DNA from: an uncultured Collinsella sp.
Lineage (GTDB): Bacteria > Actinomycetota > Coriobacteriia > Coriobacteriales > Coriobacteriaceae
Reading direction: 5' to 3'
Assembly: GCA_958419975.1 (NCBI GenBank)
Contig: CATZIG010000121.1
Coordinates: 1 to 6,049, forward strand
DNA: 6,049 bases
In this document: positions 1-6,049 of the stretch, piece by piece
Numbering within the stretch: position 1 is the first letter of the stretch
Layout of the letters: every line of letters begins with the position of its first letter
The notes under the pieces: model-generated
What the model was told of the DNA's origin: nothing
What the model saw: the letters and a program-made list of their open reading frames with translations, nothing else
Database searches by the model: none
Translations under genes and position numbers: made by a program

Positions 1-1716
1 CGCCGTGTCGATGATACGGCGGGCGTCGTCATCCTTTTTATAGGCCTCGGCAAAGTCGGGGTTAAACAGATCCTCTTTGCCGGGTTGCTTTTCGAGCACC
101 TGCTTGAGCTTGACCTTGGGGTCGCTCGAGACCATCTTGGACAGGCGCTGGCCCATGTAGACCGGATAGTCCAGAACGCGCGCGGCATCGTTGATGGCCT
201 GCTTAGCCTTGATGGTCGAGTAGGTGATAACGTGGGTGACCTTCTCGGGGCCGTAGAGCTGGCGAACGTGCTCCACGACCTCGAGGCGCCGCTCATCGTC
301 GAAGTCCATATCGATATCGGGCATCTCGGTACGCTGCGGAGACAGGAACCTCTCGAACATCAGGCCGTTCTCGAGCGGGTCGAACGCGGTGATGTTCATG
401 GCGTAGGCGACGATAGCGCCGGCGGCCGAGCCACGGCCGGGGCCGACGCCGATGCCGTTGTCTTTGGCCCATTGCACGTACTCGGCAACGATCAAAAAGT
501 AGGCGGCAAAGCCCTTGTCGCAAATGACCTTGTATTCGTACTCAAAGCGCTCTTTGATGTTGACGCCACCGATCTCGCGCGTGGCCCAGTCGTCACCGTA
601 GTGCTGGCGCAGGCCCTTCTCGCACTCGCGGCGGAACTGGCTCTCGTGCGTCTCGCCGGGGTCGAGCAACGGGAAGCGCGGCAGGATGATGGAGTCCCAG
701 TCCAGCTCAACGTAGCACTTGTCGGCGATCTCGAGCGTGTTGTCGCAGGCCTCGGGGCAATACGGGAACATCGCCCGCATCTCCTCCTCGGTCTTCATGT
801 AAAACTCCGAGCCGGTCATGCGCATGCGGTTGGGGTCGTCGACCTTGGCGTTCATGCCGATGCACATGATGACGTCCTGCACGGGCGCGTCCTCGCGGCG
901 CAGGTAGTGGAAGTCGTTGGTGGCGATGACCTTGACGCCCACCTGCTTGGCGATGTCGATGAGTGTGCGGTCCATCTGCTCGTCAGTCAGGCCGTTGTCG
1001 GTGGTGATGCCGTGTTCCTGGATCTCGATGTAGAAGTCACCGGGCTCGAAGGTATCACGGAAGGTCTCGGCCCACTTGATGGCGCCTTCCATGTCGCCGC
1101 GGTCGATGTATTTGGGGATGATGCCCGCGATGCAGGCGCTCGTGCAGATCATGCCCTTGGCATGGCGGCGCAGGTTGTCGAGCGTCACACGGGGCTTGTA
1201 GTAAAAGCCCTGCACGGCGGCCTCGGAAACCGTCTGCATCAGGTTGACGTAGCCTTCCTGGTCTTTGGCCAGAAGGATCATGTGGTAGAGCTCGGGCTTG
1301 TGGTCGCGGGCAAGGGTCTCGTCCGGCGTAAAGTAGACCTCGCAGCCAAAGATGGGCTTGATGACCAGGGGCGGCTTGAGCTCGTCGATGTTGCCCTTCT
1401 CGTCCCACATGGCCATGTCCTTCACATACTGGGCATGCTCGCGCGGGTTTTCCTCGGGATCGGGCTCTATCAGCTCGTCGCGGCGGTCCTTTTCCAAGAA
1501 GGCCTTGTCGTGGCTCCAGGTTTTGTACTCGGGCGTGTTGTGGTTGACGGCGTCACAGGCCAGCGCCAGGTCGGGCACGCCATACATGTAGCCGTGGTCG
1601 GTAATGGCCACGGCGGGCATGCCAAGTTCAACGGCACGATTGACCATATCCTGGATACGGGTTGCGCCGTCGAGCATGGAAAAAACAGTGTGATTGTGCA
1701 GATGGACGAATGCCAT
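1..1716 (-). CDS. dnaE: DNA polymerase III alpha subunit DnaE, N-terminal 572 residues (3' part beyond window)
   Basis: This is the catalytic subunit of the replicative DNA polymerase, which extends primed DNA at the fork in the cytoplasm. The visible part covers the N-terminal PHP domain (about 1-290) and the start of the C-family polymerase core. PHP metal-ligand candidates are all present: H7 and H9 (HLHNH), D16, H41 (ITDHG), E126 (GCEVYF), H145, C195, D268 and H270 (NDFHYL). The polymerase signature GVGPGRGS lies at 423-430, and PDIDMDF at 466-472 supplies two catalytic aspartates, D467 and D469. The third catalytic Asp, the thumb and fingers, and the tau/beta-binding regions lie outside the window; family members are usually about 1,150 residues. 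The ATG at 1716 is supported by GGAG eight bases upstream, and an in-frame TAA at 1759-1761 rules out a longer N-terminus. About 50 extra charged residues lie between the second and third PHP motifs (roughly 60-115). The motif set excludes PolC, which carries an exonuclease domain inserted in PHP. Identification is very secure; the DnaE1 (replicative) subtype is inferred. Confidence 0.97.
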   Translation of the reverse strand, partial: MAFVHLHNHTVFSMLDGATRIQDMVNRAVELGMPAVAITDHGYMYGVPDLALACDAVNHNTPEYKTWSHDKAFLEKDRRDELIEPDPEENPREHAQYVKDMAMWDEKGNIDELKPPLVIKPIFGCEVYFTPDETLARDHKPELYHMILLAKDQEGYVNLMQTVSEAAVQGFYYKPRVTLDNLRRHAKGMICTSACIAGIIPKYIDRGDMEGAIKWAETFRDTFEPGDFYIEIQEHGITTDNGLTDEQMDRTLIDIAKQVGVKVIATNDFHYLRREDAPVQDVIMCIGMNAKVDDPNRMRMTGSEFYMKTEEEMRAMFPYCPEACDNTLEIADKCYVELDWDSIILPRFPLLDPGETHESQFRRECEKGLRQHYGDDWATREIGGVNIKERFEYEYKVICDKGFAAYFLIVAEYVQWAKDNGIGVGPGRGSAAGAIVAYAMNITAFDPLENGLMFERFLSPQRTEMPDIDMDFDDERRLEVVEHVRQLYGPEKVTHVITYSTIKAKQAINDAARVLDYPVYMGQRLSKMVSSDPKVKLKQVLEKQPGKEDLFNPDFAEAYKKDDDARRIIDTA

Positions 1717-1724
1717 GTGATGAG

Positions 1725-1728
1725 CTCC
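1725..1728 (-). promoter_or_regulatory. Ribosome binding site of dnaE
   Basis: On the minus strand GGAG lies eight bases before the ATG at 1716, a normal Shine-Dalgarno distance. It fixes this ATG as the start, because the upstream in-frame codons contain no ATG or GTG before a TAA. Confidence 0.75.
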
Positions 1729-1755
1729 GATGCGGGTTCGTGTTCTGACTGAACG

Positions 1756-1761
1756 ATTTTA
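1756..1761 (-). promoter_or_regulatory. Possible -10 element for dnaE (weak)
   Basis: The minus strand reads TAAAAT here, one base away from the sigma-70-type -10 consensus, and 39 bases lie between it and the dnaE ATG. It stands out in a GC-rich spacer. At 17 bases further upstream I see only CGGGTA, which does not resemble a -35 box, so this is a candidate only. It would give dnaE its own start site downstream of the inverted repeat, with a short leader. Confidence 0.25.
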
Positions 1762-1817
1762 CCGCACGGCGCGGACGGTACCCGAACCTAGCCAAACCAA
1801 CACGGCCCCTCTTGCAG

Positions 1818-1880
1818 TTGCGGTGAAATGCGGACTGTTTGGCGGCTTTTTTGGCCAAAACAGTCCGTATTCCACCGCAA
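1818..1880. repeat. Intergenic inverted repeat (23-bp arms) between addA and dnaE
   Basis: The arms at 1818-1840 and 1858-1880 are reverse complements at 21 of 23 positions. The exceptions are 1826/1872 and 1830/1868; each strand's RNA would turn one of these into a G-U wobble. With one bulged base the stem extends by four more pairs (TGGC/GCCA), leaving a loop of about ten bases that contains a run of six A on the minus strand (T on the plus). It begins 12 bases after the addA stop codon. The minus-strand RNA has no U-run after the stem, so it is not a classical intrinsic terminator. It could still protect the addA 3' end, weaken read-through into dnaE, or be a copy of a dispersed palindromic element (REP or MITE type). 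The structure is seen directly; its role is open. Confidence 0.85.
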
Positions 1881-1892
1881 GTTATCTGAGGG

Positions 1893-4800
1893 CTAGAGAT
1901 TGTAGGTGACTACTTGAGGTTCGGCGGGTTCGACGAAGATGGCTGGATTCGCCTGCTCCACGCGAACGAACTTGACCGTCACCGTCTCAAAGCCCGCCTT
2001 GTGCAACACGTCGGCGTAAACGCGCGCCTGCAGGGCGTGCTTCTCGAGCAGCTGGTCCGGCGTCTCGTCCGGCGTGCCGCCCGTCTTATAGTCGATGACC
2101 AGCGCGCGCGACGGATCGGCCAGGTCGGTGGCCAGTGCATCGATGGCGCCCTCGGCATAGGCACCGTAGCGAGCGATGTCCTCGTCCTCGCAGCCCAGCG
2201 AAAAGAACGGCACCTCGGCGCGAACGCACGGCCACGCGAGCAGGTCGGCACGAACAGCCGACTTGAGCCAGCGGTCCAGGGCAACATCGAAGCGTTCGCG
2301 CTGCTCCGGCGTCAGGCACCACAGGCGAGCCAAGGCGTCGGCACGCTCAGCAGGCAGCGCATCGGCACCCATCTCGATGAGCCACTGGCAGGCGGCGTGG
2401 AAGGCCGAACCCAAGGCCATGGGATTGCCGGCGGGCTCAACGGCAGCCACGTCTGCATCCGTCATCTCCGAGCCATCCGACTCTGCATCATCGCCGGACT
2501 CGTCCATGGGAACACGAGCCTCGGCGGCACGGTCTTCCGTCTCGGCATGGAGTGCCGCGGCGATTGACGAGTAGCTATACGAGTCACGCATCGGATACGG
2601 ACAGATGCCCATGCGCACGCCCACTGCCTGGGGATACACAAGCTCAAACGAATCGGGCTTGGGGTCGGCAGGACCGGGCACAGTTGAGTGCGCAGCACTA
2701 TCGGCGACATCGACATCGCCGCGAACAAGCCTGCCCTCGGCATCCAGCGAAGCGTTTGCCTCAAACGCCTGCTCGCCAAAGGTAAAGTCCGTGAGCGAAA
2801 TGAGCTCGTAGTCGCCCGGCTGGGAGTTGTCGAACACCAGGCGGTCGCTATCGAGCTGCGGCGTGTCCAGAGCGTCGGTCGGCAAAATACGGCGCAGCAC
2901 GTCGTAGGTCAGATCCGTCTCGACATCGAAGGTCGGCGCCGTCACCTTGCCACGGCTCACACCGGCATCCATCGCCAGAATGACCAGCTCGCGTGCTCGC
3001 GTCATGGCGACATAGAGCAGGCGGGCCCGCTCCTCGAGCGAGAGCTGCAGGTCGTCGTTGCGCAGGCGAGCAAATGCCTCGGCGGGAGAACCCGTCGCAC
3101 AAACGTCCTCCATGAGCTCCGGCGGCAGCCACAGCGACGTGCCCTTGCCCTTAAACGCATGCTCAAACTGCTTTTTGACGTCGTCGCCCTTCACAAAGGT
3201 TCCGTCGGCGAGCTTAACGCCGTCGAAGCGTGCCGGCAGTGCCACGACCTGCGCTCCGCCATCGACGCGACCCATCTGTGCCGCACCCGAGGACTTACGC
3301 ACGCCAAAGCACTCCGCAACCGCCACGACCGGATACTCCAGGCCCTTGGATGCATGCACGGTCATGATACGCACCGCGCCGTCGCCCTCCTCGTTGAGGG
3401 CACCCGGGGCCTCCTTGCCCGCCAAGAAGCGGTCGAAGGCCAGCGCGATGGAACGCGGCGAGTTGCCGAGCTCAGCCTCTGCCTCGGCCACGGCGTCGAG
3501 CGCCTTGAGCACGTTGGCAGCAATGGCCTTGCCCTCGGGGCCGCGCTGCGCCAGACGCACAAACCAGCCGGAAGCATTGACCACGTCGCGCGCGATGTTG
3601 GCGAACGAATCACGTCCCACGCGACGAAGTGCATACCGCAGAACCTCGCGGGCGCGCGTCACGAGTGGCAGGTTCTGCAAACCCGGCACATCGGAATCGC
3701 TCATGATGCCCGCGTCGATGTTGCGGCGCGACGTCTCGCCCGTCTGCTCGTCGAGTTTGGTCGCCAGCGTCAGGAACTCCTGGGCGCCGAGTGCAAACAT
3801 CGGCGAGGCCAACAGCGGCATAAGACCCTGCGCCGTATCGGCCGGATTGGCGAGCGCGCACACCAGGGCACGCACCGTTTGGACCTCGGCAGCCTGAGCA
3901 AAGACCGAGCCGCCTGCGATCACGCAGTCGAGTCCCTGGTCGCGGAAGGCCTGCGCATAGACATCGGCGTTGGTCATGCGGCCCAGCAGCAGGACCATGC
4001 TGCCCTGGGGCTGCCCCGCTTTGGCGAGCGCATGGAAACGCTCGGCGATCGCACGGGCCTTTGCCAGCGTGCGCTCCTGCGTACTGCCGCCGGCAACAAA
4101 GAGGGCCTGGCGACGCGAGGCGTCTGCCACCAGCGTGTCCTTGCGGCCGTCGCTCGCCTCAAGATCCAAAAAACCCTGCATCAGGCCGCCGTCATCGCCG
4201 TCGAAGACGCGTGCCACGTAACGCAGCACCTCGTCGTGGCTGCGGAAGTTGCGCACAAGTTTGACGAGCTCGCCAGCAGGGGCGTCGGCCACGGCAGTCG
4301 CCTCGGGCGCGGCAGACGAGCCCACCTTGCGCTCCTGGCGACGGAACACCTCGACCTCGGCGCCACGGAAGCGATAGATGGACTGCTGCGCATCGCCTAC
4401 GGTGCACAACGCGCGCTCCCCCGCGCCCGTCAGATAGCGAATCAAATCGACCTGCATCTGGTCGGTATCCTGGAACTCATCGATCATGACCATCTTAAAG
4501 CGGCCCTCGTAGGCGGCTCGGATGGCGGGATAATCGCGCAGCGCCTCATATGCCATGCGCAGCAGATCGTTATTGTCGAGCGCGGACTGGTCGGCCTTGA
4601 GCGCACGGTACTCCGCCTCCACGGAACGGGCCAGGCCCACCAGCGCATCGAGCGCCGGGCCACCGCAGGCAAGCACGATATTGATAAACGCATCGGCGGC
4701 CTCGGCCTTGAGCAGCTCGGCCTGCTCCTTAGGGAATGCCTTGCTCGCGCGCGGCATGGTGCACGACATCATGAGTCGCGCCGCATCGGCCATGGTCTTG

Positions 4801-5519
4801 CCGCTCGCCTCGAACGCGTCGATGGCATCGAGCGCCGCCTGCGCCTTCTCGGTCGAAGCCTTGCTCGCACCCAGCGCCGCGTGATAGGCATCGGCGAGTG
4901 CCGAGGTATCGGCCTGGCCGCGCGTCACGCGCACGTCGTCCATACCGCCCGGCAACTGGCTCGACAGCTCCAGCAGGTCGCGCACCAGACCCTTGATGGT
5001 CGTACCGCCGCCAAAGGAACCGCCCTCGCCCGCCATGGGATACCAAGCGTAGAGGGCCCTAAGCGAAGCGGCGAGCTCGGGCGCGGCATCGGGCGCCGTC
5101 GCGCGGCCCAGCACATGCTCAACAGCCTGGTCCATAAGCTCGTCGGTATCGGTGAGCACCGTGAACTCGGGGTCGATGCCCAGCTCCAGCGCATGCGCGC
5201 GCAGGATACGCGAGCACATGCCGTGAATGGTCGAAATCCACGCGTCGTCGACGGTCAGTGCTTCCTCGTCCATGCCCTCGTCGATAAGCGCACGGCGCAC
5301 GCGGTCGCGAATCTCGGCCGCGGCATCTTTGGTAAAGGTAATAGCGAGCACCTGATCCAGATGTTCAACGAACGGACCGGATTCGGGCGAGAGCGCGTAG
5401 ACGATGCGGCGCGTAAGGGTAAAGGTCTTGCCCGAACCGGCGCCCGCCGAGACAAATAGCGGACGGTCGAGCGTTTTGACAATCTGCAGCTGTTGCGGCA
5501 TCAAAGTCGAAAGATCCAT
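1893..5519 (-). CDS. addA: AddA-type ATP-dependent helicase-nuclease subunit (UvrD/RecB family)
   Basis: With AddB this protein would form the complex that unwinds and degrades DNA from double-strand breaks and leaves 3' tails for RecA. The 1208 residues match the usual AddA length (about 1,200). SF1A helicase motifs appear in order: Q motif (PQQ, 8-10), Walker A SAGAGSGKT (24-32), motif Ia AITFTKDAAAEI (59-70), STIHGMC (96-102), Walker B MIDEFQDTD (345-353), motif III VGDAQQSIYRFRGAE (374-388), motif IV VRNFRS (422-427), motif V MTVHASKGLEYP (719-730) and motif VI LLYVAMTRARE (834-844). The C-terminal PD-(D/E)XK nuclease has GSAFH (1037-1041), GAID with D1127, VIDYKTG with D1143 and K1145, and the QxxxY pair Q1164/Y1168, so helicase and nuclease both look intact. 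An acidic low-complexity linker (about 992-1030) joins the halves. The ATG at 5519 follows AAGGAGGG inside addB, and an in-frame TAG two codons upstream fixes the start region. RecB or AdnB-like paralogues are less likely given the AddB neighbour. Confidence 0.95.
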   Translation of the reverse strand: MDLSTLMPQQLQIVKTLDRPLFVSAGAGSGKTFTLTRRIVYALSPESGPFVEHLDQVLAITFTKDAAAEIRDRVRRALIDEGMDEEALTVDDAWISTIHGMCSRILRAHALELGIDPEFTVLTDTDELMDQAVEHVLGRATAPDAAPELAASLRALYAWYPMAGEGGSFGGGTTIKGLVRDLLELSSQLPGGMDDVRVTRGQADTSALADAYHAALGASKASTEKAQAALDAIDAFEASGKTMADAARLMMSCTMPRASKAFPKEQAELLKAEAADAFINIVLACGGPALDALVGLARSVEAEYRALKADQSALDNNDLLRMAYEALRDYPAIRAAYEGRFKMVMIDEFQDTDQMQVDLIRYLTGAGERALCTVGDAQQSIYRFRGAEVEVFRRQERKVGSSAAPEATAVADAPAGELVKLVRNFRSHDEVLRYVARVFDGDDGGLMQGFLDLEASDGRKDTLVADASRRQALFVAGGSTQERTLAKARAIAERFHALAKAGQPQGSMVLLLGRMTNADVYAQAFRDQGLDCVIAGGSVFAQAAEVQTVRALVCALANPADTAQGLMPLLASPMFALGAQEFLTLATKLDEQTGETSRRNIDAGIMSDSDVPGLQNLPLVTRAREVLRYALRRVGRDSFANIARDVVNASGWFVRLAQRGPEGKAIAANVLKALDAVAEAEAELGNSPRSIALAFDRFLAGKEAPGALNEEGDGAVRIMTVHASKGLEYPVVAVAECFGVRKSSGAAQMGRVDGGAQVVALPARFDGVKLADGTFVKGDDVKKQFEHAFKGKGTSLWLPPELMEDVCATGSPAEAFARLRNDDLQLSLEERARLLYVAMTRARELVILAMDAGVSRGKVTAPTFDVETDLTYDVLRRILPTDALDTPQLDSDRLVFDNSQPGDYELISLTDFTFGEQAFEANASLDAEGRLVRGDVDVADSAAHSTVPGPADPKPDSFELVYPQAVGVRMGICPYPMRDSYSYSSIAAALHAETEDRAAEARVPMDESGDDAESDGSEMTDADVAAVEPAGNPMALGSAFHAACQWLIEMGADALPAERADALARLWCLTPEQRERFDVALDRWLKSAVRADLLAWPCVRAEVPFFSLGCEDEDIARYGAYAEGAIDALATDLADPSRALVIDYKTGGTPDETPDQLLEKHALQARVYADVLHKAGFETVTVKFVRVEQANPAIFVEPAEPQVVTYNL

Positions 5520-5522
5520 GGT

Positions 5523-6049
5523 CTACACGTCCCTCCTTACAAACGTTCCTTGGTGGTTATACGAACAGCGCGCATGCGCGGCTTGCGCCGATGTCGGGTC
5601 GACAGCGGCGACGTCACCTGCCTCGAGCTCGCGCAGGCGCTCGGCAATGCCGGTCTCCACGCGGTCGAGCAGGGCATCGAAGTCCATGCTGCCGCCCTCG
5701 CCCGGGAAGCCCTTCTTGAGGCCCGGGATGCGACCGTCACCACGCTCTTCCTCGAGCAACTCGGCACTCGCCGCGCCGCGCAGCGCGGGCTTGCCGCCCT
5801 TGGTCGAGAAATAGAGCGCAGCACGGGTATCTAGGCCCAGCGCCCGACGCATGGCCTGCGCGTAGATGAGTGTCTGGGTATGGGGTGGCAGCCAGCGCGG
5901 GTCGTCGATGGGCGCCGTGCCCGATTCCTCGTCGCGCACCGTAGGGTCGGCGAGCTTAAACTCCTCAACGCCCGTGCGATGCTTGTAGTCGATTACCACG
6001 GCGCGATTCTCGGCATCCACATCTACGCGGTCGATGCGCCCGCCGAGCG
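5523..6049 (-). CDS. addB: AddB-type nuclease subunit, C-terminal 174 residues (5' part beyond window)
   Basis: This is the tail of a PD-(D/E)XK nuclease. The frame is open to the window edge, so the protein starts outside. Numbering from the first whole codon, GGRIDRVD (2-9) gives catalytic D6, AVVIDYK (16-22) gives D20 and K22, and Q58 with Y62 (QTLIY) forms the QxxxY motif. This matches the nuclease domain of AddB, RecB and Cas4-like proteins. Position directly upstream of addA, three bases apart, points to AddB, which in the complex cuts one strand while AddA cuts the other and which also carries the Chi-recognition region (not in view). The usual C-terminal Fe-S pattern C-x2-C-x5-C appears here as C161, N164 and V170, so two of the three expected cysteines are missing. 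A GTG at 6020 could open a shorter frame, but the catalytic D6 lies before it, so it is not the true start. The addB symbol is inferred from domain and context, since the helicase-like N-terminal half is not visible. Confidence 0.88.
   Translation of the reverse strand, partial: LGGRIDRVDVDAENRAVVIDYKHRTGVEEFKLADPTVRDEESGTAPIDDPRWLPPHTQTLIYAQAMRRALGLDTRAALYFSTKGGKPALRGAASAELLEEERGDGRIPGLKKGFPGEGGSMDFDALLDRVETGIAERLRELEAGDVAAVDPTSAQAAHARCSYNHQGTFVRRDV
5531..5538 (-). promoter_or_regulatory. Shine-Dalgarno of addA, embedded in the 3' end of addB
   Basis: The minus strand reads AAGGAGGG, a full match to the anti-Shine-Dalgarno, 11 bases before the addA ATG. The spacing is slightly long. The site lies within the addB coding region and spans its codons GTA-AGG-AGG-GAC, so the addA start is likely coupled to translation of addB. 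Confidence 0.85.

Noticed and set aside
85..1752. Plus-strand open frame of 555 codons opposite dnaE
   Set aside because: Its codons lie exactly in register with the dnaE codons, so a stop would need TTA, CTA or TCA in dnaE, which are rare in GC-rich genes. The translation is rich in V, H, L and G, shows no domain I recognise, and the opposite strand encodes unmistakable DnaE motifs.
1628..1858. Minus-strand open frame of 76 codons spanning the palindrome and the dnaE start
   Set aside because: It overlaps the first part of dnaE in another frame, begins inside the inverted repeat, and its Arg/Ser-rich product resembles an out-of-frame reading.
1818..1880. Reading the palindrome as a classical Rho-independent terminator
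   Set aside because: The T-run is in the loop on the plus strand, and neither strand has a U-tract directly after the stem.
1914..2567. Plus-strand open frame of 217 codons opposite the AddA nuclease domain
   Set aside because: It is in codon register with addA and lies over conserved nuclease motifs; it is a shadow with no ribosome binding site evidence that I can see.
2688..5459. Plus-strand open frame of 923 codons opposite addA
   Set aside because: It has the same codon-register relation to addA, whose reverse-complement codons avoid stops. The product is rich in R, H, A and Q with no recognisable domain, and the complete set of AddA motifs is on the other strand.
5569..5580. Perfect 12-bp palindrome CGCGCATGCGCG near the end of addB
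   Set aside because: It encodes part of Ala-His-Ala-Arg with the preferred GC-rich codons. Similar GCGCATGCGC strings occur elsewhere (for example 5189-5198), so codon bias explains it.
5523..6049. Cas4-like CRISPR or defence nuclease
   Set aside because: The PD-(D/E)XK motif alone would allow it, but there are no repeats or cas genes in view and the tight coupling to addA fits AddB.

Overview
The window is a GC-rich stretch (about 60 % or more by eye) of bacterial chromosome with three genes, all read from the minus strand. In transcription order they are the last 174 residues of an AddB-type nuclease subunit (5523-6049, cut by the window edge), a complete AddA-type helicase-nuclease of 1208 residues (1893-5519), and the first 572 residues of the replicative DNA polymerase III alpha subunit DnaE (1-1716, cut by the window edge). 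The gene style suggests a high-GC Gram-positive: AddAB-type rather than RecBCD-type break processing, and a DnaE with an intact PHP site of the kind seen in Actinobacteria. A Coriobacteriia member such as a Collinsella relative is my best guess. It rests on family resemblance recalled from memory, not on a search.

Layout. addB and addA are tightly coupled. Only three bases (ACC) separate the addB stop TAG from the addA ATG, both genes lie in the same reading frame, and the Shine-Dalgarno sequence of addA lies inside the last addB codons. After addA comes a 176-base gap. It holds a long near-perfect inverted repeat (1818-1880) just past the addA stop, then a weak possible -10 element, and a GGAG ribosome binding site eight bases before the dnaE ATG. 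No part of the window longer than 300 bases lacks a gene.

Function. AddA and AddB together would form the heterodimeric helicase-nuclease that resects double-strand breaks and prepares 3' single-stranded tails for RecA. DnaE carries out chromosome replication. The same-strand order places break processing directly upstream of the replicative polymerase, but the inverted repeat between them may separate the transcripts.

I see no undescribed system here. The points worth a second look are two missing cysteines at the usual Fe-S positions of AddB, the in-frame single-stop junction of addB and addA, the intact PHP metal site and charged insertion in DnaE, and the intergenic palindrome. Two very long plus-strand open frames opposite dnaE and addA are explained as codon-register shadows.
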